Assembly: GCA_016781525.1 (NCBI GenBank) | Contig: JADDQE010000079.1 | Location: 1 to 60,607, forward strand | Direction of reading: 5' to 3' | DNA length: 60,607 nt | Source of the DNA: a bacterium | Lineage (GTDB): Bacteria > Chloroflexota > Chloroflexia > Chloroflexales > Kallotenuaceae | Shown: piece after piece, positions 45,671 to 55,048 of the stretch | How positions within the stretch are numbered: position 1 is the stretch's first letter | Layout of the letters: each line of letters starts with the position of its first letter | Made by a program: the position numbers and the translations under genes | Notes under the pieces: generated by a model | The model's database searches: none | Seen by the model: the letters and a program-made list of their open reading frames with translations, nothing else | What the model was told of the DNA's origin: nothing

Positions 45671-45732
45671 ACAACTTCTCCTAATCAGTCATGATCAATG
45701 CATCGAGGCCGAAAGGCGTGATGCGGAGGTCC

Positions 45733-46503
45733 CTACCCAGCGTTAATTTGCCGCTCGGTTGGAGCCGCGTGTGAAAATCCAAAGTGCGTCAGAATCTGGG
45801 CGCGCAACAGAGCCAGTGTCGTATCGCCGCGGTCCCGCGGGCGTGGCTGTGGTACATCGACCGTGGCAACAATTGTCGCCGGCCGCTGGCCCAAAATCAC
45901 GATGCGGTCTGCCAGATAGAGTGCCTCGTCGATATCGTGGGTGACCATCACGACCGTTGGCTGTACCGTCCGGCACGCCTCGGCTAGCAGATCCTGCATC
46001 TGCATGCGCGTAAAGGCATCGAGGGCAGCGAATGGCTCGTCGAGCAGCAGCACTTCCGGCTCGCCGACCAGTGCACGCGCCAGAGCGGCACGCTGGGCCA
46101 TTCCGCCGGAAAGCTGGTGCGGGAATGCGCTCGCGAAATCATCGAGGCCTACGAGCGACAAGAGCTGCGTCGGCGGTCTTGCCACCTTGCGGCGCCGCGC
46201 CCCAAGCGCGACGTTTTGCTCGATCGTCTGCCAGGGAAAGAGTCGCGGCTCTTGAAACATCACTGCGCAGCGCGGATCAACCTCGTGTACAATCCGGTCG
46301 CCAAGCCGTACGCCGCCAGCCGACGGCTGATCCAGTCCAGCGATCAACCGCAGCAGGGTCGACTTGCCGCAGCCGCTTGGCCCAAGCAGTGCGACACACT
46401 CACCCGGGCTGATATGGAGCTGGACATTATCAAGCACGGACAACGTTCCCTGCGCCGTCTTATAACTTTTGCTGACTCGTCCGAGCGTAACTGACTCTGC
46501 CAT
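45733..46503 (-). CDS. ABC transporter ATP-binding protein, SsuB/TauB type
   Basis: A 256-residue ATPase. Walker A is GPSGCGKST (residues 41-49), the Q-loop FQEPRLFPW, the signature LSGGMAQRAALARAL, Walker B VLLLDEPFAALD and the switch VTHDIDEAL. It energises the adjacent permease and binding protein. The start is the ATG at 46503 with AAAGGA upstream; the frame is open further upstream but lies in the riboswitch leader. First gene of the operon. Confidence 0.92.
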   Translation of the reverse strand: MAESVTLGRVSKSYKTAQGTLSVLDNVQLHISPGECVALLGPSGCGKSTLLRLIAGLDQPSAGGVRLGDRIVHEVDPRCAVMFQEPRLFPWQTIEQNVALGARRRKVARPPTQLLSLVGLDDFASAFPHQLSGGMAQRAALARALVGEPEVLLLDEPFAALDAFTRMQMQDLLAEACRTVQPTVVMVTHDIDEALYLADRIVILGQRPATIVATVDVPQPRPRDRGDTTLALLRAQILTHFGFSHAAPTERQINAG

Positions 46504-46607
46504 CCCTTGTCCTTTTGCCCGCCAGAGCGCGGTCTCGCAACCAACCAAGGCTCACACGTCCAGCCATGCGGTTGTCTTTGATCGGCGAGCGCTTCGCCTA
46601 CAACAAA

Positions 46608-46639
46608 CGACGCCCTCATCAACACTGATGAGGGCGTCG
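46608..46639 (-). terminator. Riboswitch-associated intrinsic terminator
   Basis: A perfect 14-bp stem (CGACGCCCTCATCA with its complement) and 4-nt loop, followed on the minus strand by TTTGTTGT. It lies between the SAM-I aptamer and the first gene, where an expression-platform terminator belongs. Confidence 0.8.
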
Positions 46640-46678
46640 CAATGGCACGCGCACACAGGTGCGCGACAATTCCGCGAA

Positions 46679-46788
46679 CTCTCATCTTCCAGATCGAACT
46701 GTCGGAGTTAGCACCATCCCAACGGTCATCGGCGGGTGGTTGCTGGGGCTTCACAGGGCCGTTCCCTCTGCCCCTCTGGATAAGAGTG
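46679..46788 (-). promoter_or_regulatory. SAM-I (S-box) riboswitch
   Basis: The minus-strand RNA contains the conserved S-box blocks in order: CUCUUAUCCAGAGGGGCAGA, GGGAACGGCCCUGUGAAG, CCCCAGCAACC, GGUGCUAACUCC and the closing GGAAGAUGAGAG. P1 pairs CUCUUAUC with GAUGAGAG. S-adenosylmethionine binding would favour the terminator at 46639-46608 and switch off the downstream transporter-metY operon. The identification is by conserved sequence and order of elements. Confidence 0.93.
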
Positions 46789-46814
46789 CTGGTGTATTAG
46801 CTTGTCTAGCAGAA

Positions 46815-46843
46815 AATATACGTTACTTTATCATAATTGTCAA
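46815..46843 (-). promoter_or_regulatory. Promoter of the SAM riboswitch operon
   Basis: On the minus strand: consensus TTGACA (46843-46838), exactly 17 bp, TATATT (46820-46815). The predicted start near 46808 is about 20 nt before the aptamer. Confidence 0.85.
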
Positions 46844-46846
46844 CTT

Positions 46847-47836
46847 CTAATTTGCGGCATCGGAGGTAGCTGAATGAGCCGCCCGCCGCAAGCGGTCCCG
46901 TACTGCCAGCCAGGCGTCATCTTCCGGCACCTCCTCGACGACGATCCGCTCGCAGCCGTGGGCATCGAGCTCACGGAGGGCTGCGTACAGACCACGGGCG
47001 AAGCCTTCCACGTGGCTTGGCAGCTCAATCCATGGTACGTCCCCGAACGCGCGCGGAGCCGGTCGTCGGGCGAGGACGGCGACACGCAGCTGCCGGCTCA
47101 GCTCGTCGACAACCGAGAGCAGCTCTTGGGCTGGTGCGAGCTGGACCGGCGTCGACGGCGCGTAGTGGCTGGCAAGAGTTCCAGGCGCGCGCGGGGAGCT
47201 AGCGCTGGGCGGAAGCGGCGGCTCGCCGAGCACTTCGGCGATCTCGGCCGCCGAGATATGTCCAGGTCGGAGCAATGCGGGGCGCTCGCCGGTTAAGTCG
47301 ACAATCGTGGATTCGAGACCTACACGGGCCGGACCGCCGTCGAGGACTAACGCCACGGTTGTTCCTAGCTCAGCGCGCACGTGCTCCGCCCGAGTCGGGC
47401 TCACTCGCCCGAAACGATTGGCGGATGGAGCCGCTAATCCGCGGGCCGTCCCATCGGCAAACGCCCGCAACAAGCCTTGGGCAACCGGGTGATCCGGTAT
47501 GCGCAAGCCAACACTCTGCTGTCCGCCTGTCACGACGTCGAGCACATGCGGTGCTTTCGGCAGGATCATCGTCAGTGGCCCAGGCCAGAAGCGCTTGCTG
47601 AGGCGCAGAGCGGCGGGTGACACGACTGCCGCCCACTCCTCCAAAGCTGCGCCCTCCGGGAGATGGACGATCACTGGGTGGTCGGCCGGACGCCCCTTAG
47701 CGGCGAAAATACGGCGAACCGCTTGCTCGTTCGAAGCATCGGCGCCGAGGCCATAGACAGTCTCCGTAGGGAAAGCAACAAGCTCTCCCCGGTGTAACGC
47801 CGCCAGGGCGGCCTGAAGCTCTGCGGCTGTTACCAT
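46847..47836 (-). CDS. tsaC: Threonylcarbamoyl-AMP synthase (Sua5/YwlC/YrdC family)
   Basis: A 329-residue long-form Sua5. The N-terminal YrdC domain (about residues 1-200) has LHRGELVAFPTETVYGLGADASNEQAVRRIFAAKGRPADHPVIVHL, PDHPVAQGLL and STIVDLTGERPALLRPG. The C-terminal Sua5 domain follows (APGTLASHYAPSTPVQL...). It makes threonylcarbamoyl-AMP for the t6A37 tRNA modification. Its ATG overlaps the stop of the upstream histidine kinase gene by 7 nt, indicating co-transcription. Confidence 0.93.
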   Translation of the reverse strand: MVTAAELQAALAALHRGELVAFPTETVYGLGADASNEQAVRRIFAAKGRPADHPVIVHLPEGAALEEWAAVVSPAALRLSKRFWPGPLTMILPKAPHVLDVVTGGQQSVGLRIPDHPVAQGLLRAFADGTARGLAAPSANRFGRVSPTRAEHVRAELGTTVALVLDGGPARVGLESTIVDLTGERPALLRPGHISAAEIAEVLGEPPLPPSASSPRAPGTLASHYAPSTPVQLAPAQELLSVVDELSRQLRVAVLARRPAPRAFGDVPWIELPSHVEGFARGLYAALRELDAHGCERIVVEEVPEDDAWLAVRDRLRRAAHSATSDAAN

Positions 47837-50800
47837 GGCGTCGCCTCCTCAACTACAGATGCCTCATACCGGGTCCTGCTCGTCGGCCCCGCACTGGAAT
47901 CGTCGTAGCCCTGAGCAGGCAGCCAGATGGTAAAGGTGGAGCCCCGACCGCTCTGCGAAGTGACCCCGACCTGGCCGTTCATCATAAGCGTCAGCCGCTT
48001 GACGATCGCGAGGCCGAGCCCAGTTCCGGCGTATTGTCGTGTTGCCGAGTTGTCGACCTGGTAAAACTCGCTCCAGATGCGCTCGTGCTGGTCCGCCTGT
48101 ATGCCGATACCGCTGTCGCAGACACTTAGTGTGACCCACTCGCCGGTTGGTCTGCCGGTACCTGGCGGCGCGGCGGCCTCCAGCTGCTCGGCCATGCCCC
48201 ATTCGAGCACAAGTATAATGGTGCCGTGGTCGGGTGTAAATTTAACTGCGTTTGACAGGAGGTTCAATACGATTTGATGAAGGCGGCTGGAGTCCCCGTG
48301 AACCAGGGGATAGGGCCCCTGGCTACGCCGCACTGATACCTGCAGCCGCTTTGCCGATATGAGCGTCTCGATGTCGCCAAGTGCGCCCCACACGATCTCT
48401 TCCAGAAAGACGTGCTCGTCGACAAGCTGCATATACCCGGCGTCGATTTTGCTCATGTCAAGGATACTGTCGATCATGGTCAACAGCTCGCGCGCATTAC
48501 GGCTTACCCGTCGGAGATTTCCACGCTGCATCTGATTGAGCGTACCACTTGTCTCCTCCAGGGTGAGGTCGGTAAAGCCGATGATCGCATTCAACGGCGT
48601 GCGCAGCTCATGGCTCATCGTCGCTAAGAAACCCGCTTTGAGACGCGCTGCTTCAAGCGCCTGGTCGCGGGCCAGGGCCAGGTCGGCCTCCGCGCGCTTT
48701 CGATCGGCGAGTTCCTGCTGCGCCGTTGTGTACAGGAACGCATTGTCAAGCGCGACCGATGCCAGCTGCGCGAAGCGCCCAAGAATCACCATTTCGTCGT
48801 CGCCGAAGCTATACCCCGGCTCAAGGTAGGCCAGGCCGATCATGCCAATGACCCGTCCTTCGGAAGTAAGGGGTACGGTAGCAACGGCGTGGATGGGCTC
48901 TCCGTCAAAATCGGTTCGGCGTCCTTCCCATGCTTGGTAATCCTCGAGCGCAACTGGCTTTCCTGTCACACGAACGAGACCGGCGAGACCCTGATTTTCG
49001 CCATGCCGGATCCGGTATCCAAGCTGGTTCTGGTAATACCCAATGCCGATACGCACAACAAGCTCATCGGTCTCCGGCTCGACGAGGTATATGTAGCCAT
49101 GCGTGGTGCCGACGAGCGCGCCAGCCCGAACCACGATCGCCTGGAGGACATCGTCGACTTCCAGGCGATTGACCAGTGCGAGCGTTGTCTCGTGTAGTGC
49201 CGCCAAGTATTCGTTTCGCTGACGGAGCGCAGCCTCAGCGAGCGTCTGTTCAGTAATGTCGACCGCCAACGTGATACGCGCGCCGGCGCCCAAAAAGCTG
49301 ACAGGCTGCGAGGTTACTTGGACGGTAATGATCGTGCCATCATGCCTTTTGTGCCGCTCAACGATTACGCTGGGTCCTTGGCTGCCGGCCCTGCAATCTT
49401 CGAGCAGGAACGGCACATCTTCCGTAGGTCGGATATCCTCGATGCGCATCTGCAAGAAGCGCTCTCGAGCGTATCCATATTGTTCCACTGCCGCATCGTT
49501 CACTGCCAGAAACGTTTGCGCATGGATGTCGTACGTCCACATCGGATTGGGGCTGCTGTCAAAGAGATGGCGGTAGCGCTCCTCAGAGCTCCGGAGCGCC
49601 TCTTCGGCATGCTTACGTTCAGTGATATCTTGTCCGGCTCCGAGGATGCGGACGATCCGTTGCTGGTCGTCGTCCCGAATTGGCCGTGTGTACGAGCGGA
49701 TCCAGCGCGTCGCGCCGCTCTTGGTAACGATGCGGAACTCGCACGCCGTCGACTGAACCGCGGAGAGCAGGCGGGCGTTGTTGTAAACGATCGGGAGATC
49801 AGCGGGATCAACGAAGCGACTCCAGTCGGCGGTCGCCTCTAGCTCTGGCTTCGTATAACCGGTTATGCGTATAAACGCATCGGTAACCCAATCGATAGTG
49901 AGGCGTTGGTCTGTTTGCAACGATAGCGAGTACGTGTAATCCGAAGTGAGCTCGGACATGAGCCGGTAGCGCTCCTCGCTCGCGCGCAGCGCCTCCTCCG
50001 CCCTATGCCGCAAGGTGATGTCGCGCATTACGAGGACTTGTCCCGCGCGTACGCCTTTATGGTTGCGTAGCTCCGAGCACGAAAGGTCGTACGTATGTGG
50101 GAAGCCTTCCGACAGTAGCGTGATCTGAAGATTATCGTTCAAGCTAAGGTCCAGCACGCGTGCCACCCCGGAAGGTAATACCACCCGCGCGTGTCGTCCC
50201 AGCAGCTCAGCCTCCGTACGACCGAGCATCTTGGCGGCGGCAGGATTCGCTCCCACAATGCGCTGCAGCTGGTCGAGCACGACCACTCCGTCGCGCATCC
50301 CTTCGATGACCGCATTATTAGCAAGCGGGACCAGCTCCAGAAAGTGCAAGCGGAAGAGGCTCCAGGCAAAAGCCAGTCCCGTGCCGGTAAAGGCGAACGG
50401 CGTCAGGTCAAGGTTTGCGATGGGAGTAGCTTTCGCGATATACAGAGCATTCGCAATCCAGGGGGCCACGATCCCGAATAAAATTGTGCTGATCTGGAGG
50501 CGATACAGGTTCGGCGAGTGGACGAGCATGCTGCAGAGCAAAACTGTCCCCCGATCAGGAGTGCTTGCGCGTAGCAAAGATAAATCCAAAAATACGGCCC
50601 GTAGGTGATGTTGAGAACAGGAAAGGAGCCGGAATGGTCGAGGGCGGCAGCCCGCCAGAACAAGCTGTGATATGGGTTGGTCCAAACTAGAACCACCGTA
50701 ATTAGCGGTACGATCGCTAAGAGCGCTGCCAGCCGCGGCACTGCACGTGACGTTCGCATCCCCAACTGGAGAGCGAAAATTAACCAGGCAACGGGTACTG

Positions 50801-51032
50801 TGGCAATGCCAATATATTGCCAGCGCGCCCAAAACAACTTAGCATCGAGGCTGCGGACGCCCAGCTCGAGCGCATAGCCGGATGCCCACTGGGCAACGGC
50901 GAGCATCAAGATGGCGAAAGCGACGGCGCCAGGCGCAGCACGGCGTCGAAACCCAAAAACCGCAAGGGCTGCCGCAATACCTGCAACGACGGCAAGCGTG
51001 AGCATGTATGGGGTAGACTGAGCATCAAACAT
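47830..51032 (-). CDS. Multi-PAS/GAF sensor histidine kinase, apparent frameshift at a G5 tract
   Basis: A kinase of about 1067 residues if one base is restored at 50548-50552. The first 160 codons (from 51032) lie in one frame and the rest in another; GGGGG on the coding strand would need six G to read LLIGGTVLLCSML. Domains in order: an N-terminal membrane region of about seven helices (histidine-kinase 7TM type, about 1-230), three to four PAS domains (first VIEGMRDGVVVLDQLQRIVGANPAA), a GAF domain (VDDVLQAIVVRAGALVGTTHGYIYL), HisKA with phospho-acceptor His in SHELRTPLN, and HATPase_c (N box VLNLLSNAVKFT, G boxes DSGIGI and GTGLGLAIVKRL). No receiver domain and no adjacent regulator. It overlaps tsaC. 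Confidence 0.8.
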
Positions 51033-51263
51033 AGGGGAACCTCAAGTGTCAGCACCGCGAGGCAGACGAAATCATTATACCGTGGGCTCACGCTTACACC
51101 CGCCTTGGTGCGTCCTCTTTTGAGGGCACGCTGCTTGGGATACCAGACCAGTACGGTCCAGATGGGACAGATGGTATGCAGAAGCGTCAGCATGCCTTTG
51201 CACGGCTAGCAGCCTTCGCCCGACGTGCGGCTGTACGACCGGGAAGGGTGGCAAGGAATCGAG

Positions 51264-52292
51264 ATGAGTGATTGGTTTGCGCTTACGACACGTGGGCTTG
51301 AATTCGTCAGCCAGAGTGAGATTACGGCTCTCCCGATGGTTACTGCTGTGGAGCAAAATTATCGCCGGGTGCTCTTCGCGTATAGCGGGCCGTCGACCGA
51401 GCTCCTTCAGCTGCGAACGATCGACGATGTTTTTATTCATGTCGCGACCTGGCAAGGCATTGACCGGCCGCGCACCGCGCTTGAGCGCCTGCGACGGCTT
51501 AGCGGTCTGCTCGACCTGGAAGGAGCGGCCGAAAGCTGTGCGGCTGTTCGGCCGCTATCAGCCACGCCGTCGTTTTCAGTGACAGTCAGCTTTGTCGGCA
51601 AGCGCAACTATACCACAGACGAGATCAAGGGGGCGTTGGCAGAAGGCATCGAGGTGGAACATGCTTGGTCGTACGAGACGAATGACGCGGAGGCCGACCT
51701 CAACATACGCCTGTTTATTGAGCACGAGAGTGCCCTGGTAGGAGTGCGCTTGGCACGAACAGCGCTGCATGAGCGCGCCTATAAGCGCACGCACTTGAGT
51801 GGATCGTTGAAGCCGCCGGTAGCGGCAGCGCTCGTCCGGCTGGCTTCGGCTGGCGTTGGACTGCACGTCGTCGATCCATGCTGCGGTGTTGGAACAATAC
51901 CGATCGAAGCGGCACTCATCGGCGCGGTTGCACGTGGCGGCGATAGCGATCCTGTGGCAGTGACAGGCGCGCACGATAACGCTGCCGCGGCGGGCGTGGC
52001 GGTTCCATTTGAGACATGGGACGTCCAAGCGCTTCCGCTCACGGATGGATCGGTCGACCGAATCGTCTCGAACCTGCCTTGGGGTCGCCAAATTGTCGTG
52101 GACGCAAGTCTCGCCGCCTTTTACCGTCGTGCACTTGGCGAGATTCGTCGGGTGTTGGCGCCGGATGGCTGTGCTGTTTTACTAACGAGCGTGCCGGAGC
52201 TGCTTGTGCTCGAGCGATTCGACGTCAGCGCACAGTTTGAAATTAGCCTATTTGGCCAGCGACCGCACGTCACGCTGCTAAAGCCGGCTTAG
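51264..52292 (+). CDS. THUMP-type class I SAM-dependent RNA methyltransferase
   Basis: A 342-residue protein. An N-terminal THUMP-like RNA-binding region (WFALTTRGLEFVSQSEI...) precedes a UPF0020/Trm14-like methyltransferase domain. SAM motif I is VDPCCGVGTIPIEAALIG and the catalytic N6/N2-type motif is SNLPWGRQI. Such enzymes methylate guanine N2 in tRNA or rRNA. The start is the ATG at 51264 with AAGGAA upstream; 13 codons of open frame precede it. It is divergent from the histidine kinase and followed by a terminator. Confidence 0.85.
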   Translation: MSDWFALTTRGLEFVSQSEITALPMVTAVEQNYRRVLFAYSGPSTELLQLRTIDDVFIHVATWQGIDRPRTALERLRRLSGLLDLEGAAESCAAVRPLSATPSFSVTVSFVGKRNYTTDEIKGALAEGIEVEHAWSYETNDAEADLNIRLFIEHESALVGVRLARTALHERAYKRTHLSGSLKPPVAAALVRLASAGVGLHVVDPCCGVGTIPIEAALIGAVARGGDSDPVAVTGAHDNAAAAGVAVPFETWDVQALPLTDGSVDRIVSNLPWGRQIVVDASLAAFYRRALGEIRRVLAPDGCAVLLTSVPELLVLERFDVSAQFEISLFGQRPHVTLLKPA

Positions 52293-52447
52293 GTCGGCCA
52301 TCGTACCACTGTGGATCGGCCCCTAACGTGCCACGCTCAGGTCGTCGGGCAACAATCACCGGTGGAGCCCCTGCCGCGATAACCTGCGGGCTGTGCTCTC
52401 GGTGTCGCATGCGGCTGGCCAAGTTGCTCTGACCGACCACCATACGA

Positions 52448-52489
52448 CAACACCCAGGGCATGGCCGGACCACCGTGCCCTGGGTGTTG
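52448..52489 (+). terminator. Terminator downstream of the RNA methyltransferase gene
   Basis: A perfect 14-bp stem (CAACACCCAGGGCA and its complement) with a 14-nt loop, followed by ATTGTTCTGTT. About 155 bp after the stop codon; nothing else was seen in that gap. Confidence 0.7.
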
Positions 52490-52577
52490 ATTGTTCTGTT
52501 ATAAGGTTGCCGCGCTTCCTCGCTTTGGCGATTGCCGACCAGTGCTTCCGGCGACCCCGGCTGTGCTGCCTCTAGTG

Positions 52578-52763
52578 CTAGCTACTTCTTGGACCAGCTG
52601 CGTCGGCGCGTCCTTGAAGCGATGGCTGTACCACCGTGGGTGCACGGTGTACTCGCAGCTTGGTCTCGATAGCGGACGCCAGGCTCAGAATTCCAACGAT
52701 CCCGACAGCAAAAAGTATCACAAAAAGTCCCCCGGCCAGCATTCCAATTATTGTGGCAGTCAT
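52578..52763 (-). CDS. Small single-pass membrane protein, 61 residues
   Basis: A hydrophobic N-terminus (MTATIIGMLAGGLFVILFAVGIVGILSL) forms one transmembrane helix, followed by a basic tail with VRVHRAPTVV-like character. AAAGGA lies 9 nt upstream of the ATG. No family recognised. The short length leaves some doubt that it is a gene. Confidence 0.45.
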   Translation of the reverse strand: MTATIIGMLAGGLFVILFAVGIVGILSLASAIETKLRVHRAPTVVQPSLQGRADAAGPRSS

Positions 52764-52973
52764 GATGGCGTGTCCTTTTCCTAGCTAATGGTCGCGTGAC
52801 AGGTTTGCTTTGACTATTTCGTTTGCCTGTCTCGGTCTCATCTATAGGATAGGTCACCCGATCGCCATCTGTGTGAAGAAGCACATCTGGCAGGTGGAGA
52901 TAAATTTCCAGCTTCAAGGAAGGGCTAGCGCTTATCACGAAACTATCGGAAGGAATAAGGAGCCACAAAGAGA

Positions 52974-53014
52974 GAGCGGCAGGATTGGCTGGGATAAGCC
53001 CATTCCTGCCGCTC
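52974..53014 (-). terminator. Terminator of the lipoprotein gene
   Basis: An 11-bp stem GAGCGGCAGGA / TCCTGCCGCTC with a 19-nt loop, followed on the minus strand by TCTTTG. About 45 bp after the stop at 53058. Confidence 0.65.
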
Positions 53015-53057
53015 CTGCCTCCAGCCATTAGTTGGAGACATTGGATTTCGGAATAAG

Positions 53058-53414
53058 CTAGGGAGTTGGAGAACCCGTTTCGGTGGCTGCTTCTCGCGGG
53101 TCAACCGTGACGGGCGAGGGCGTTTCTTCCTCGAAGACGGTCTCGGTCATCACTGGCGCAGCATCTGGCGTGGGACTTTCGACGGCTCCACCGCCTCCCG
53201 GCTGATCCGCCACGGGCTCGCTGCCCGGGAGCCTGCCTTCGAGGACTGTCACGTCGGTTGCCCCTGCGACCGGAAATGCCGTCTGGTAAGCCGCGTTGGG
53301 TGATGTCGGTACAGGCCGGGCGCCTTCGTTCGCTACACTCGATGTATTACTGTAACTGCAGGCGGTGAGCACGGCGACCATAGCAATCGTGGCGACGAGC
53401 GTCCAACATTTCAT
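53058..53414 (-). CDS. Hypothetical lipoprotein, 118 residues
   Basis: A signal peptide with lipobox LTAC (Cys19) is followed by a low-complexity, acidic, Pro/Thr/Glu/Val-rich mature part (VESPTPDAAPVMTETVFEEETPSPV). AAGGAGG lies 7 nt before the ATG. No domain recognised; likely an extracytoplasmic lipid-anchored protein, intrinsically disordered. It lies downstream of the formate dehydrogenase operon with a 313-bp gap, so it is probably separate. Confidence 0.75.
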   Translation of the reverse strand: MKCWTLVATIAMVAVLTACSYSNTSSVANEGARPVPTSPNAAYQTAFPVAGATDVTVLEGRLPGSEPVADQPGGGGAVESPTPDAAPVMTETVFEEETPSPVTVDPREAATETGSPTP

Positions 53415-53727
53415 CTCTATCCTCCTTGCAAGAATCGACGTAACCTAGAGCAAATGTTGTGCATTGACCGACGTAGCCTGTACACCGCGTGTCTGAGCAG
53501 ATAGCAACAGGCCCAGGCATTACCTCCACACGCACCTCGATGTCATCCCTCCAACGCCCGCGATCACACGGGAAGGACGTGGCCAAGTGCACACGTCCCT
53601 CCTTCTCCGCGGTTCCCGTCTCTGTCTATCTGCGTTTCAAGCATGGGCACTTTCCGATTCAAGTGAAACAAGAATTAGCTATTTTGTCCGAAAGAAAGCA
53701 ATGGCAAAGCCCATGCTAAGTCGGCGG
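53415..53727. other. Gene-free stretch
   Basis: No supported ORF, RNA or obvious hairpin was seen between the lipoprotein gene and fdhE apart from the lipoprotein ribosome-binding site. Confidence 0.5.
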
Positions 53728-54642
53728 CTACCCGGGCGGCCCGTACGCACGCTCAAGCGCAATGAGGTCGAGGTGAAGTGTCTCCAGATCCGCGACAAAT
53801 AGCCCTGGCGTCGGAATAGTAGCTAGCGTTGCAACCGCTTTGTAGTAGCAATGGCATCGCTCACAGGTCATAGCGCGTTGCTCCGCCTCCTGTGACTCAT
53901 CGTAAAGGTACCCGATGTCGAAATGGGTACGCGCGTTACAGAACGGGCAGAATATATTGGCTACCTGCCAGCTGCTTGCGCAAAGCCCACACCGTAAGAA
54001 AATCTGATGCTCCATACCACGTCGCTCGGCAAGCATTGGCCACGAGCCGCAGGTTGGGCAATAGCCCTTGTCCCAGACCAGGTTTTGTCGCAGTGGTTCT
54101 AGTTGCTTGGCGACTTGCTCGAGAACCGGGAGCAGCGTCCAGCGAGCCAATGTAGCTGCAAGCTCCGGATCAAGATTGAGTTGCTCGGCGCGCTGGCCAA
54201 TCGAGTAGGGATCACCCGTTAAGATATCGATTGCCGCTGCATGGATATCAAGTGTTCCCCGCTTTACGGCTTGCTGCAAGGCCTGCAGAGCAGTGCGTGA
54301 AAGATTGGTGCTGCTGCGGGTGTGTGGGAGGTCAAGCAGCGCTTCACAGAGCTGCTGATACCGTCCTTGTAACCAAGCGGCGTCAAGCCGTAGCTGCTCG
54401 TTGCGCAGCAGTGGAACTCCACCTTGGAGTTTTGTAGCCGCCGCCACCGCGTCTAATGAAACACTAGGGACAGGCGGTGCTTCGCGGAACGCGACGCGAA
54501 TCAGTGCCGCATGTGTTGCCGCCACTTCAGCGAGGTCAGGATGTTGTTCGGAAAGGCGCGCGAGCTGTGTCAGCGCCTGCTCAGCATCCCGTCGCAAGGG
54601 TTTGCGACGGTCGAGCAGCTTACTGATCGGATTAATCGGCAC
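53728..54642 (-). CDS. fdhE: Formate dehydrogenase accessory protein FdhE
   Basis: A 304-residue FdhE. The C-terminal half carries the rubredoxin-like cysteine pairs CPTCG, CGLC, CPFCN and CERCHCYYK. The N-terminal half is helical (DAEQALTQLARLSEQHPDLAEVAATHAALIRVA). FdhE is needed for maturation or activity of respiratory formate dehydrogenases, binding iron and interacting with the catalytic subunit. I chose the GTG at 54642 (VPINPISKLLDRRKPL) with GAGGTAGGAA upstream. It overlaps the preceding unknown gene by 11 nt and is the last gene of the formate dehydrogenase operon. Confidence 0.92.
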   Translation of the reverse strand: MPINPISKLLDRRKPLRRDAEQALTQLARLSEQHPDLAEVAATHAALIRVAFREAPPVPSVSLDAVAAATKLQGGVPLLRNEQLRLDAAWLQGRYQQLCEALLDLPHTRSSTNLSRTALQALQQAVKRGTLDIHAAAIDILTGDPYSIGQRAEQLNLDPELAATLARWTLLPVLEQVAKQLEPLRQNLVWDKGYCPTCGSWPMLAERRGMEHQIFLRCGLCASSWQVANIFCPFCNARTHFDIGYLYDESQEAEQRAMTCERCHCYYKAVATLATIPTPGLFVADLETLHLDLIALERAYGPPG

Positions 54643-55048
54643 GGTTCCTACCTCTGCGCGGCTCCATGCCGTCGCGTATGGCTTGCTCGAGCAGCCAAGC
54701 AATAAAGTGGGGCGAGGAGCAGGCTGTTTCCCAGTCACTCCGAACGCTAAGGCAGACACCCCGGGTGGGGCCGTGTGGCCGCCCCATCTCGTGAATGATT
54801 TGCTCCAGCGCCTCGTCAAGTTGCTCGGGTTCCGGGTCGAGCGCAGCTAGCCGTACCAGCACCTGCCGCTTGAGCTCGATGCCTGCTTTATCTGCCTGCT
54901 GATCGCGGGCCCGCTGGCGCGAACGCAAGCCAGGCCCCGCGAGCAACAGATTGGCAAGATCGGCCGGACGACAAGGAACGTTTGGCGTCGCAGCCTGTCC
55001 GTCTTCCTTGCTTCCCTCCAACTGTGCTGGATCATACGCCATGGTCAT
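54632..55048 (-). CDS. Unknown protein of the formate dehydrogenase operon, 138 residues
   Basis: A soluble, charged, mostly helical protein (VLVRLAALDPEPEQLDEALEQIIHEMGRPHGPTRGVCLSVRSDWETACSSPHFIAWLLEQAIRDG) with an N-terminal segment CRPADLANLLLAGPGLRSRQRARDQQADKAG. No family recognised. It overlaps the upstream lipoprotein by 4 nt (ATGA) and fdhE by 11 nt, so it is translationally coupled within the operon. This strongly suggests a role in formate dehydrogenase assembly, for example cofactor loading or a Tat proofreading step (inference). Confidence 0.7.
   Translation of the reverse strand: MTMAYDPAQLEGSKEDGQAATPNVPCRPADLANLLLAGPGLRSRQRARDQQADKAGIELKRQVLVRLAALDPEPEQLDEALEQIIHEMGRPHGPTRGVCLSVRSDWETACSSPHFIAWLLEQAIRDGMEPRRGRNRAD

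Noticed and set aside
52578-52763. Possible toxin of a type I toxin-antitoxin system (61-residue hydrophobic peptide)
   Set aside because: No antisense promoter or RNA with matching structure was found; kept only as a small membrane protein.
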